A DNA stretch of 64,000 nucleotides from Chaetoceros tenuissimus. Its lineage: Eukaryota; Bacillariophyta; Thalassiosirophyceae; Chaetocerotales; Chaetocerotaceae. This document shows positions 1 to 9,581 of the stretch, one piece after another. The stretch lies in contig BLLK01000045.1 of NCBI GenBank assembly GCA_021927905.1, forward strand, positions 1,674,001 through 1,738,000. The letters are read 5' to 3'. Position 1 is the stretch's first letter; every line of letters starts with the position of its first letter. The translations under genes were made by a program, and so were the position numbers. Under the pieces are notes generated by a model. It saw only the letters and a list, made by a program, of their open reading frames with translations. It was not told where the DNA came from and searched no databases.

Positions 1-437
1 TTGATGCAATATGGAGAGGGGAATATAGGGAAGTTTTGTGGAAATGGATGAAACCATATTTTATATAGCTTGATAAGAACAGTCTGTTTTCTGAATGGTT
101 TGATTCTTCTTCATCTAATCTGCACAAAAAATATCAATCTTGTAGATGAAGAGAGGTTCCGAAGAAGTAAAATAAATCAAATACATATTCACATAGCATA
201 AACAATTGGGTTGGTAGTGAAATATATATATACATTCACATACAAGCTTCAAAATAAAATCATTTTTTCTAATTTTATCTAGAAACCGTCCCTTAACGGC
301 TTTGCCAATCTCACTTTCCGACCACTATCTGTACGTACGTACATACACAAACCACGGCGAAAAGAGATGATGAATAAACACGAAAGAAAGAACATCAGAA
401 CTACCAGAAAGCTTATAAATTAGGAGCTTCTGACATA
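1..437. other. Upstream intergenic region of the UBL-WD40 gene
   Basis: AT-rich sequence with no open frame I would call a gene. It holds a 12-bp GTACGTAC-type palindrome run at 331-342, about 100 bp before the ATG at 438. The left end of the window may include the flank of an unseen neighbour. Confidence 0.5.
331..342. promoter_or_regulatory. GTACGTAC palindrome upstream of UBL-WD40 gene
   Basis: Two overlapping copies of the self-complementary octamer GTACGTAC lie 96 bp before the ATG. The same octamer recurs in other 5' flanks in this window. The ACGT core is a known bZIP-type core. A binding role here is inference only. Confidence 0.35.
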
Positions 438-2186
438 ATGAGCATTCCTATTTCATTGAAATGGGGAAAACACGTCTACGATGGAAATATTTCTATCGAA
501 CCAGGGCAAAGTGCCATTGAATTGAAAACAAAGGTAGAAGCTCTTACTAAAGTTCCCATTTCTAGACAAAAGCTTTTATCACCAAAATGTTGGAAAGGAT
601 TCTTAAAGGATGATGATACATTACCTGATACTGTCACTGTTCCTAAACGAAAAACACATCTGGTAGTTACTCTAATTGGAAGTGCAGATACTCTTGTCGA
701 GAAACCTCTCATAGAACGTCCACGTTTTGTGGAAGATATGACAAAGGATGAACTTGATGATTTGAAAAAGTTTGAGAAAATAAAGTTATCAAATAGGGTT
801 GTAGATCATGAAATTGATATTGTGGCTCTTCAGAAAGAAATGGACAATCGGGATGACGGCAAAATGGAAATGTATCAATATAATAGGCTTGTGACAGGAC
901 TTCCTCAACACTACATTGAAGATAAACTTATTGAAAGGCTAAAAAATAGTGCTGACAAGGAAGACAAATCTTCTAGTCAGTTACATGGAGAATTAGCAAT
1001 GACAATGGGTTTGGAATTGAGAAGAGCATATGTAAATTCTCTTGCTGTTTTGAATGATGGTACTCTTGTGTCAGGACTTGATGATGGCCACATCCATCTT
1101 TGGCACCGAGGAGAATTATTTAGAGATATCAAACACCAAGTTGAGAGTGTTGAACATGTGATTAATTTTCCAAATAGCGATGAAAATGGACCATCATTTG
1201 TGACGGGTGGTAGTGGTGACATTAGTGTTTGGACGGATGATGGAGACAGATTGGTAGGATTTCGTTCACCTCTAGGTACAACATCGGCATCTTTGACCAG
1301 TGGAAAAGTATATGGATGTAAAGATATTACGTACCTTGCCTCTTGCTTTCGTATAACACGACAGCAGAATCCTGGCCAATTCCGACTTGTTCCATTAGAC
1401 GCAGCTGCTCAGCAGCGACGAGATGCAGCCGAGGCACAAGAAAGTATGATACAAAGCAATCTTGCTAGAGTATCTCATAGTATTCAAGTTTGGTTTTATG
1501 ATTCGAAGAGGAGCAATGTTGGCTTTGCAACGGAATGGATTACTTTTAATGGCAGTGATGATGCTCCAATAACCAAGTTAGTCGACTTTAATGGCAAGCT
1601 TGTTTCAGGAGACGAAAACGGAGTAATCAGAGTTTTTAGATGGTCTTTAGATAGCAATGATTCTCTCTCTAGGCATCAAGATGTGGATTTGCAACTTGTA
1701 TGTGAAGGTTTTCAATGCGGTATAGCCAGCATGGAACCAATCAATGATTCAACATTAGCTGTGTCCTCATACAGTGTCAGCTCTACTGAAGCTATCGTGT
1801 CATCTGCCTCGCCACTTCTCGTCAAAAATCCTCAAGCAGTATTTTTTGTTGACATGAATAATGCTGTTGTTAAGGCAGTATTTGATGCACATAGAGACGT
1901 AGTGAACTGTATCTGCCCCCTTCCAGACGGAGGCCTACTCACTGCGGGGGGTAAAATGGATGCAACTGTGCGTCTTTGGGAACCTGAAAATGTAACGATG
2001 GCTTTACAAAACATGAAATCAGTAGATGACGAAAATGAGGATGTTCCCATATTTAAAGATTGTAGAATATTGAAGGAGCCAGGCTATGTTTTTGATTTGA
2101 AGGTTTTGCCTGGATCAAATTTGAAATCAAGTAATGTTTATGCTATTGCAGGGGCGAGATACAATGTAATCAAAATAGTAATCTAA
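438..2186 (+). CDS. USP14-type ubiquitin-like domain fused to WD40-repeat protein
   Basis: 582 aa, single exon. Residues about 4-80 form a ubiquitin-like fold that resembles the proteasome-binding UBL of USP14/Ubp6: KWGK near the start, RQKLL, LKDDD, then the linker GSADTL and FVEDMT, which in USP14 join the UBL to the protease. The Cys/His protease domain that follows in USP14 is absent. Instead, after a charged helical linker (about 95-185), a WD40 propeller follows, with repeats ending in HLWH, SVWTD, IRVFRW and VRLWEP (about 195-582). The likely role is a scaffold that can dock on the proteasome; this is inference from the UBL. The ATG at 438 is the first in frame and the UBL starts directly after it. 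A partial copy of the HPPD gene tail lies just downstream (2251-2421). Confidence 0.8.
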   Translation: MSIPISLKWGKHVYDGNISIEPGQSAIELKTKVEALTKVPISRQKLLSPKCWKGFLKDDDTLPDTVTVPKRKTHLVVTLIGSADTLVEKPLIERPRFVEDMTKDELDDLKKFEKIKLSNRVVDHEIDIVALQKEMDNRDDGKMEMYQYNRLVTGLPQHYIEDKLIERLKNSADKEDKSSSQLHGELAMTMGLELRRAYVNSLAVLNDGTLVSGLDDGHIHLWHRGELFRDIKHQVESVEHVINFPNSDENGPSFVTGGSGDISVWTDDGDRLVGFRSPLGTTSASLTSGKVYGCKDITYLASCFRITRQQNPGQFRLVPLDAAAQQRRDAAEAQESMIQSNLARVSHSIQVWFYDSKRSNVGFATEWITFNGSDDAPITKLVDFNGKLVSGDENGVIRVFRWSLDSNDSLSRHQDVDLQLVCEGFQCGIASMEPINDSTLAVSSYSVSSTEAIVSSASPLLVKNPQAVFFVDMNNAVVKAVFDAHRDVVNCICPLPDGGLLTAGGKMDATVRLWEPENVTMALQNMKSVDDENEDVPIFKDCRILKEPGYVFDLKVLPGSNLKSSNVYAIAGARYNVIKIVI

Positions 2187-2250
2187 TTAATACACTTTAA
2201 CATTATTGTAATCTCAATGCATAATGAAGAACAAACAAACATATAGATAC

Positions 2251-2421
2251 ATGAGAAATAGCCTACGCAGAATGAAATGGGAAAGCACGAGAACAATGAA
2301 ATATTGATGGTACTGAACGCCAAATACAACGACTTGATGGAATCTCTGCGACTCAAGCAGTTTTCGTAAACTTAAACTAGACAGCTTTTACTCGTGAGTT
2401 TTGATAAAAAATGAAGCGAAA
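2251..2421 (+). pseudogene. Duplicated 3' end of the HPPD-like gene (partial copy)
   Basis: This stretch matches the last roughly 30 codons and the 3' flank of the HPPD-like gene, which lies on the other strand at about 12430-12597. In frame from ATG 2277 to TAA 2367-2369 it reads like the HPPD C-terminus: the original ends NAKYNDLMKSLRLKQLS and the copy has NAKYNDLMESLRLKQFS. Similarity continues past the stop codon (ACTCGTGA, then AATGAAGCGAAAT), so the copy is of genomic or transcript 3' sequence and not only of a coding domain. Upstream the match fades near GAGAAAT...ACGCAGAA with small indels. No promoter or N-terminus is present, so it is most likely a non-functional fragment. It lies in the 3' flank of the UBL-WD40 gene and could serve as part of its 3' UTR. 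Confidence 0.85.
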
Positions 2422-2661
2422 TGCTTTGAAAATCGTTTATTAAAGAAGCTAGGAAGATAGCTACAATTGAAATGGGTTACCACCGACGGACGACCGACGA
2501 CGGCTACGACATCCTCAATCCGTCATTGGATATTTTGATTCCATTATGAAAATGCTCAAATCCTAGAATCTATTAGCATTCACACATGTTATATCTACTG
2601 GAGTTCTTCACCAAATATCAAAGGAGCACACAATAAATTTTCATTGAAATAACCGGTAGAG

Positions 2662-3858
2662 ATGATACGAAATCATCTTCGACTGACAAAAAGAATATTT
2701 CGAATGTTTGAGATAAGAAATGAGACGTCTGCATTGAACTGTCATCGCTACTATACAACTTCATCAACTTCCACCTCCATCTTTTCGGAAGAATTTCACA
2801 AAATGAAAACTGATATGGAAGTTATATCACATATATCAGAACAGATTAAGTCAAAAGGTTATGCAAGTGAATCGGCTCCAGACTATCAAGTCAGTGACGA
2901 AGGAAGAATAAATGTAGGAAACACAATCCCTATCTTGTCATTAACAACATGCGAAACGTTAAAACAAGAAACAATACCGAGTTTGTTCCAAGGAAACTTT
3001 GACACTGGTATCTTTCCAGATGAATGGCATTGGAGACAAGGTATATCCAGAGATGACGCGGCTAGGGAAATGTGCAACAGTTGGAAAGCTTCAAGAGTGA
3101 TTGCTTCTATTGTACTGAACAAACATCTAGGAGAATTTATTTCGAAAGTGATGGGATGGCAAAGTGTGCGCATCGCTCAAGATGATATAGTTTGGAAGAC
3201 TCCCACTGGCAATCGCAATTACAATATTGCCCATGAGCATATCAATACTGTAGGTTTTCATCAAGATTCTGCTTACATATCGACACAATTTGAGCCCTAC
3301 GAGAATAATTCTGTTACCCTATGGATAGCATTAGATGATGCAAATGAAGAAAACGGTTGTTTGGAATATGCGATAGGGTCACATAGATGGCCGATACCTC
3401 ATCTGAACTCTACCAATGACAACTTGGGCTCGTCTTCCTTTCACCATTCTGATGAATTTTCTTATCGCAATTCTTCGCTCCACGATGCGTATGAAAATCA
3501 TGTAAGAAATTGTGAAGACGATGCAAGAGATCTCAAAATAGAGACTGTGAATGTAAATGCTTCATATGGTATCTTACATCATCAAGATGCGTGGCATGGT
3601 TCTGGGCCAAACGTGTCCTTCGACAAACACAGAAGAGCACTAGTTGCTCATTATTTAGACGGTAATGTTCAATTCGCAAATGATGATAGCAATCGAAACC
3701 CTCCATTTGGAAAGACTAGTTATATCTATGGTCGATATAAAAGGTATCATAGTACAGAGGTAGATGAGACTTTCTTCCCAGTAATATACACGGTTCCTGA
3801 TACTAGCCATCGCCGAACAGAATGGATTGACGAATACATCAACACATCAAGCAACTAA
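2662..3858 (+). CDS. PhyH-family Fe(II)/2-oxoglutarate dioxygenase
   Basis: 398 aa, single exon. The core from about residue 95 carries the phytanoyl-CoA dioxygenase pattern. The metal ligands are the HxD of GFHQDSAY (about H200 and D202) and the distal His of WHGSG (about H312). The 2-oxoglutarate-binding Arg is in the KHRRALVAHY stretch (about R324/325). Between them lies the family segment W.ALDDAN.ENGCLEY..GSH. Such enzymes hydroxylate acyl-CoAs or small metabolites using O2 and 2-oxoglutarate; the substrate cannot be told from sequence. The first 45 residues are basic and hydroxyl-rich (RLTKRIFRMF, TTSSTSTS) and could be a mitochondrial presequence, which is inference. ATG 2662 is the first in frame. 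Downstream it converges on the ABCG gene with 163 bp between. Confidence 0.8.
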   Translation: MIRNHLRLTKRIFRMFEIRNETSALNCHRYYTTSSTSTSIFSEEFHKMKTDMEVISHISEQIKSKGYASESAPDYQVSDEGRINVGNTIPILSLTTCETLKQETIPSLFQGNFDTGIFPDEWHWRQGISRDDAAREMCNSWKASRVIASIVLNKHLGEFISKVMGWQSVRIAQDDIVWKTPTGNRNYNIAHEHINTVGFHQDSAYISTQFEPYENNSVTLWIALDDANEENGCLEYAIGSHRWPIPHLNSTNDNLGSSSFHHSDEFSYRNSSLHDAYENHVRNCEDDARDLKIETVNVNASYGILHHQDAWHGSGPNVSFDKHRRALVAHYLDGNVQFANDDSNRNPPFGKTSYIYGRYKRYHSTEVDETFFPVIYTVPDTSHRRTEWIDEYINTSSN

Positions 3859-4021
3859 GTTGTTATATTTTTTAAATGTAATCATATATTATGAAGTCAT
3901 GAGGTCATCACCAACAGACAACATGACAAGCATGTATAACTTGTAACCAGACACTTTCAACAGATTGCACGCCCCTCCCGTTCACAATCATTCTCATTCA
4001 ACAAACATTTTCTCCCTGTCT

Positions 4022-6173
4022 TTATTCCTCTTGAAAATTTTCTTCGGCAATTGTACTACTACTCTTCATCACTTGTCTCGAATTATATCTATAATGTTTG
4101 AAGGAGAGGACAAGGATCGACAAGACATGAAGGACAGCAGCATAAATCACTAAATTCCACATATCTATAGCCGGTTTGACATCATCAATGTTGTAATCTG
4201 TTAGAGTGTCCAAATCGGATGTATCAAACTCGTGGTGCATGAAAGTTCGCCAAGAGTACGTGTGAAACGGAACGTTGTTTGCCCATCTCAACCACAAAGG
4301 AAGCTCATCGTGAGGAATTACAAATCCTTGTAGCAAGAGAAATACTGCATATATTCCCGAAATGACAACAGTTACAAGCACTGAGCTTTGGAAAAGATTG
4401 CAAATAAGCTCCGTGGTAGCTTCGGCGCAATTTAGTAAAAGAAATACATTGATGCAGAACTCGATGGGTTTCTTGAGGTCTGTCATTCCAACAATGATTG
4501 TAGTCGAAACTACAGCAAGTACAAAGATGTTAAAAAGAGACGCAAATGTTTTTGACACATGGAAGATAGCTGGATGGTAATATCCATTTCTGATCTCCTT
4601 GGCAATAACCTTTCGTTCGATGACGGCAAAAGGTACTGCTGACAAACTGAGAAAGGAAAAGGCCCCACACAAATAAAAAAGTAATGCCGCCTTTGTAGGT
4701 TCAGTTCCATTGCTTTCAACGTCAAAGAAAATAGCACCAATTACTAGAGAAAGTGCCACATAGAGGCCAAGACGAAACCAGAAAGTAGCGGGGTTGTAGG
4801 TGAGGTCAACAAGGTAATGACGGGTGAGTTCGCGTGTTGTTTCGAACAGATTACCACGGGTAGAAGGTTGAACATCTGTGACGATGGTGGTTTTCCTCTG
4901 TCTACGGAAAGAAGACATTGAAAAACTGACTGATTCAGTGTCTTGAATAGATACTGCAGATACACTACCACTCATGGTTGCATGTATATTTGTTGCATTT
5001 TCGATGTCTTGATGTCTACCTTCAGCTTGCCATTCTGAAAATCGCAGTGCCCACTCATCCACATCAGTTGTGTTGAGATGGAAATCATCATTTACTACTG
5101 TAATGTAGTGATCACTTGGATTAAAATGTGGTGGACAAGGTCTCTCGTACTTTGCGAAGAACGCCTCGATCTCATTTCTTGGTCCCTGATACATAAGCTT
5201 GCCCTTAGACAATAATACTACGTTATCAATCATTCTCCAAACATAACTTGACGGATCATGAACGGTGATGATAACTCTTCTACCTGGCACTCTGCTGTAG
5301 TCACTCAAGAATTTCATCACTTGGAAAGATGACTCAACGTCTAGATTAGTTGTTGGTTCGTCAAGAATTAATGTCTCAGGCCGGGATAAGGATTCCAGAG
5401 CAATTGAAAGCCTCTTCTTTTGTCCTGGATTCAATCTATTTGGTCGAAACACATCTCCTACGATGGTCTAATAAAGTATTCCAAGTATTGCTAACATGAG
5501 TAATAGAAATTATAAATCAAAAAAGAAATTCACAGTGTGGACTTACATCAGCGTGGTCTTCCATACCAAGTCGAACCAAAATATCCATTGACAGTTTTGC
5601 ATTCGAAAAGTTATCTTTCATTCCGCTGAGTCGAGTGTAATGGCCCATATAAGTTCTGCACGTTCTCCATGAGTGCAGATAATCTTCCTTTGGAACAAAT
5701 GCAATCTGCCCACTTTCCCCGAGGTTGACAGAGCCTTCAGCATCGAGTGCATCAATGGTTCCTGTAATGAAATTAAGAAGAGTAGTTTTCCCTGCATGCT
5801 GTGGACCCATAATTGCTGTAACTTGGGACTCTGGAAACAAAAGAGTCATCGGGTGCAAGAGAACTTCACCGCCTTTTCTTCCACCTCTTGTGGATACAGA
5901 CTGCACAGTACAAGAGGCCATTCCTCGTTTGCCCCTGCGTGATTCTAGATCGATAAGATTATGCATCTTGTTGCGTTCATGTCGGCTGGGGACGCTTGAT
6001 GAGCCAAGATCATATCGGTTTGCTTGCTGCTGTGGATGTGCAGCCGTAGCTGGCTGTGAAGAAGAAACGACTCCGATGGACGATGGTGGACGATTCTCTG
6101 CAATGTTGGAATTCATGTCAGATGATATATCAGAAGTAATGATTTGAACATCTACTGGTGTGGAGATAGACAT
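4022..6173 (-). CDS. ABCG (White-type) half-transporter
   Basis: Two exons, 6173-5547 and 5467-4022, separated by a 79-bp intron (5468-5546, GTAAGT...TTAG, phase 0), giving 690 aa. The order is that of ABCG: a nucleotide-binding domain first (about 85-330), then six membrane spans (about 420-660). Walker A is GPQHAGKTT (about 123-131), Walker B is LILDEP with the D-loop NLD (about 241-250), and the H-loop is ITVHDP. The signature motif reads LNPGQKKR instead of the usual VSGGQ/E type, and GP..AGK carries QH where SG is usual. The junction DHAD/TIVGD restores the conserved stretch before the signature. Family members move lipids, sterols or small organics as dimers; the substrate is unknown. 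The first 70 residues are Ser/Gln-rich and probably disordered. It is divergent from the membrane protein gene at 6535. Confidence 0.85.
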
Positions 6174-6534
6174 CTTGTGAAGGTGCGCTGAAAAGTTTAG
6201 ATATGCAAGACAGATGTCTGAAAAACGAAAGGAATGTACTACAGACTGGAGTACTGCGATGTGATGAAAGGTGGTATATCAAAAGTATATTCTCAAGTAG
6301 ATGTTGATATTAGTGTTCTCCAAACATCACAGAGCGATGAATTCCTTTTCTTTTCTAGCGTGTCAAAATTGAGATTAGTGCAAAATAGCCATGAGCGCGC
6401 ACGATTAAAAAGATTCTCTAGATGATTCGATTTCTTTTTCACTCACTTGAAATTTTTGACACAACACTCCGCACAAAATATACCTTCAAAAATTTAACTA
6501 ATGGATTTTTTGTCCAATACAAAAGAGGATTAAT
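6174..6534. promoter_or_regulatory. Shared divergent promoter region
   Basis: 361 bp between the start of the ABCG gene (minus strand) and the membrane protein gene (plus strand). A 63-codon open frame at 6234-6425 shows no recognisable features and I do not call it. The region must hold both promoters; no specific element is recognised. Confidence 0.4.
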
Positions 6535-7587
6535 ATGGCAAGCTTTGGAATGCCAAAAGAAAAGATAGACAATGCTAAAAAGAATTTGCCTAAGATCACA
6601 CTGTCATCATTCATTGATCCAAGAAACGATTGGGTGCTTGTCCCTAATGGTAGTTTGCTTGGTTTCTTTGACTGGGTTCCAGAAAATCTCAGAGTAGGAA
6701 GATGGAAAACAGTCGCCTTTCCAACTCTCTGTGGGATTGTAGTTCTTCTTTACCAAACAATACCTCTTGAAGATGAATATGACCTGCAAGTATCTACATA
6801 TCCTTCAGAATACACGAAGTTCTGGTATTACAATTCCATTGCATTTTTATTGATGGCCTATATGTTCTTCTGGATATGTCGGCATAGATCGAAGGGGGTC
6901 GTCGTCACCTTCACAATCCTATCTTGGATCATCAATTTTACACGACATGGTATAAATGCACTTGCACCATTTCTTCCCAATCAGCACTTTCTACTCAAGA
7001 TAAATCATGTACTGCGATTCCCAGCACTACTTGGAGCATCTATTACTTTCACAATATGGAATTTCGTTTTGTTTCCATATGTATATATTTCCAAATTAGA
7101 TACAGAAGAAAAGAAGAATAGTTTCTTGGATTTCAATTTCAAATTCAGATTGGTACAACAACATGTATGCAATATCATTTATGCAATTCTGAATACGATG
7201 GTGACTGGAAGTTTGGTGATTGAGGATGGGAGTGGCAAACGGCTTCCAAAGTTATTTGATGAAGAAGACTTGTGGTACGGTGGTGTTTACGCCATGGGAT
7301 ATGGTTTGTTTTACACAATGATTCTTGATAGATTAGGCGTACACCTTTATCCCGTATTTTCTCCAAGATCAAATCTGGTTTTAGTGACGTGGCTCTTGAT
7401 AATAATGCTCATATTCGGTTTTTACAAGTTTTGGAATTGGATGATGGTCAATCATTTTGATATTTTGAGCTTCGAGCGCTTACTTGTAGTAAATCTTGTT
7501 CTGATTTTATCAGGGATAACATGTTTGAAAGTACTGGTAAAGCCTATTACTTCGAAACCAACACCTAAAGAAGATAAAGTAGAGTGA
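6535..7587 (+). CDS. Multi-pass membrane protein, possibly FAR-17a/AIG1-like
   Basis: 350 aa, single exon. I see about eight hydrophobic segments, roughly at residues 60-78, 95-115, 120-138, 158-180, 205-225, 245-265, 280-300 and 318-336. The middle part (QQHVCNIIYAI, then LYGGVYAMGYG-like and LYPVFSPRS) resembles the FAR-17a/AIG1 family, in which a membrane-embedded Thr/His pair hydrolyses fatty acid esters of hydroxy fatty acids. The resemblance is weak and could reflect general membrane composition. The C-terminus is short and charged. ATG 6535 is the first in frame after the divergent promoter. If the AIG1 reading is wrong, it remains an unassigned polytopic protein. Confidence 0.6.
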   Translation: MASFGMPKEKIDNAKKNLPKITLSSFIDPRNDWVLVPNGSLLGFFDWVPENLRVGRWKTVAFPTLCGIVVLLYQTIPLEDEYDLQVSTYPSEYTKFWYYNSIAFLLMAYMFFWICRHRSKGVVVTFTILSWIINFTRHGINALAPFLPNQHFLLKINHVLRFPALLGASITFTIWNFVLFPYVYISKLDTEEKKNSFLDFNFKFRLVQQHVCNIIYAILNTMVTGSLVIEDGSGKRLPKLFDEEDLWYGGVYAMGYGLFYTMILDRLGVHLYPVFSPRSNLVLVTWLLIIMLIFGFYKFWNWMMVNHFDILSFERLLVVNLVLILSGITCLKVLVKPITSKPTPKEDKVE

Positions 7588-7880
7588 TACAGATTCAGCT
7601 TTTGTTCTTATTGCATAATTCAACATTAATATTTTTACTTATTCATTGTAGCCTTTGTTTTTGGAAGTTTAGCTGGGAACGGCTGTAGAACTTTCTCATC
7701 ATAGCATGATTATGAAAATCATACATTCCCATTCGAGGCTTGTAATTTTTGTAATCTCATCAAAAAGTGTAACATCTAGCGTATACAGGTGATAAAAGTG
7801 GTGTACATACCCAAATATCAAAACAGTGGATAAGGTCAAAGCCATTAATACTCACCGTTCAAATAGGTACCGCAAAATCT

Positions 7881-9011
7881 TCAATTCCAAGCAGCGGTAT
7901 TTGGTGCAGCAACGGCCTCTCGAAGAGCATCCTTCAATCCAAATTTCTTGCGAAGTACAGGTCTGACATCTGGCTCGTTATCGAGCTGTTCCAGTAAGTC
8001 CAAGACCAATTGTAGAGTATCATCCTTGGGATCATCGTAGAAATTCGACACAAGAACTCCATTGCAAGGATTTGCAAGGAAGCTCATGGGATTGTTATCT
8101 ACAAGAACAACTCTGCCCTCGTTTAATCTTTTATTTGAACCTTCTTGCAAGTGCTTCTTGCGGAATGCATTCTTGAGATCTTTCACATATACTCCCAGTG
8201 AAGGGTCAAATGTGCAGTGATCACGATAATATCGTCCTTGAAACATGTCCTGATTTGGATCTAAAATATCAAGTAATGGGGATGCATAAACCTCCATAGC
8301 TGCTGTAAAGATATGCGTCTCATATTTTGATGTAATTTCTTTCAAGAATGAATCGAGGTTTGGGCGCTTATTTACGTGAACTAAATCACCATCTGGAAGC
8401 GACATTCTAAAAGATTCACATGCACTTGGAATGATGGAATCAGCTTCTTCGTTGCTATTGAATGCATGTGCTTCTGGTCGTTCTTCGTACTGACGGTATT
8501 TTTCATCTGGTCCAGACTTGAGAAATTGACTATGAATAAGACATTCATCAAGATCAAGAACTACTATGAGATCTGAATCCCGATTTTCTTTGTCATCATA
8601 GCTATAGTTGTCATTCGTGGAAACGAATGTTTGTCGAATACTTCCTCTTCTACTTTGACTTAATTTATTGGTCAAGAATGAAGGAAATGTAGATGATACC
8701 AGTCTGTTCGTGTGTGATCTTGTCTGCGAGACTGGATATAGAAAATTGTCAAAAGATTTGATGGGATGGAGCGTTGTTGCTGTAGGTTTTGAAGTCCTCG
8801 TATTTGTGATATGCTGCCTGTTGACTCGTTGTGTAGACTTTGTTGCTAATGGTGTAGGGCTGGTATTTGGAACATACTTTGCGGCTCTTCCTTGGATTAG
8901 CGACTTCACTGGAGCATGATTCGAATTATTTGTTCGAGGGAGAAGCTCAGATTTTCTTTGTCTCAATGTATAAATGGAGTCCAGTATTACTTTCCTCGAT
9001 GCTTGCCTCAT
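7881..9011 (-). CDS. FCP/SCP-type (NLI-interacting factor-like) phosphatase
   Basis: 376 aa, single exon. The C-terminal half (about 145-360) is an FCP1-homology haloacid-dehalogenase phosphatase: VVLDLDECLIHS, RPNLDSFL, HIFTAAMEVYASPLLDILDP, then VLVDNNPMSFL and SNFYDDPKDDTL. This family removes phosphate from RNA polymerase II C-terminal domain repeats or other phosphoproteins. The catalytic DxDxT motif reads DLDEC: both aspartates are kept but the Thr is Cys. The N-terminal 140 residues are Ser/Thr/Arg-rich and look disordered. The product is closer to small SCP/Dullard-type enzymes than to full FCP1 because no BRCT domain follows. ATG 9011 is the first in frame; a GTACGTAC run lies 170 bp upstream. 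Confidence 0.85.
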   Translation of the reverse strand: MRQASRKVILDSIYTLRQRKSELLPRTNNSNHAPVKSLIQGRAAKYVPNTSPTPLATKSTQRVNRQHITNTRTSKPTATTLHPIKSFDNFLYPVSQTRSHTNRLVSSTFPSFLTNKLSQSRRGSIRQTFVSTNDNYSYDDKENRDSDLIVVLDLDECLIHSQFLKSGPDEKYRQYEERPEAHAFNSNEEADSIIPSACESFRMSLPDGDLVHVNKRPNLDSFLKEITSKYETHIFTAAMEVYASPLLDILDPNQDMFQGRYYRDHCTFDPSLGVYVKDLKNAFRKKHLQEGSNKRLNEGRVVLVDNNPMSFLANPCNGVLVSNFYDDPKDDTLQLVLDLLEQLDNEPDVRPVLRKKFGLKDALREAVAAPNTAAWN

Positions 9012-9581
9012 GCTTTCTTTTCTTGTTTATGTCTCTCTTCAATTTGTTTCAGTATCGTAGTTGATCAGTTCTAAACAATAGAAAAAGTATGCATAAAGAT
9101 CAATCAATGAAGAGAAGAAGTGAAAGTGATGGCTCCTCCAATGCAAAAGTCACGCTTTGCAGTGTGAAGATACTGTGGATGTACGTACGTACCTTAGTAT
9201 CCTAGAGAAAAATGAAATGAAATTGCAAAACAAAATTCTGACACCTTGCACCTCGAAGCCATAACCTATTTTTATGACCTTCGCTATTTTCTTCATGTCA
9301 AAATTTAAATCATTAAGATATGTCATATCTGGACTTCTCAGAACATTTAGTGCGCGGAGCTGGGAAGAAGGCCAGCTATTAGCACACAGCGAGCACAACA
9401 ACAACAAAACAACTCAGTATCTCATGACCTCTTGCACTTTCAATAAATACAGGCATTGCTGTTTGAAAGAACATTTTCTATCTGTGTATGGCATTTGACT
9501 CTGCACTGTAAAAAGGCATTAAAAACTTGCACACTTTAATGGAATTATCCTTTCAGTAAAAGAGATATCGTTGAAAGATTG
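9012..9581. promoter_or_regulatory. Divergent intergenic region with GTACGTAC run
   Basis: 570 bp between the phosphatase gene (minus) and the acidic protein gene (plus). It holds GTACGTACGTAC at 9181-9192. Short open frames here (for example 9150-9407 minus and 9274-9498 plus) overlap each other and have no recognisable content. Confidence 0.4.
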
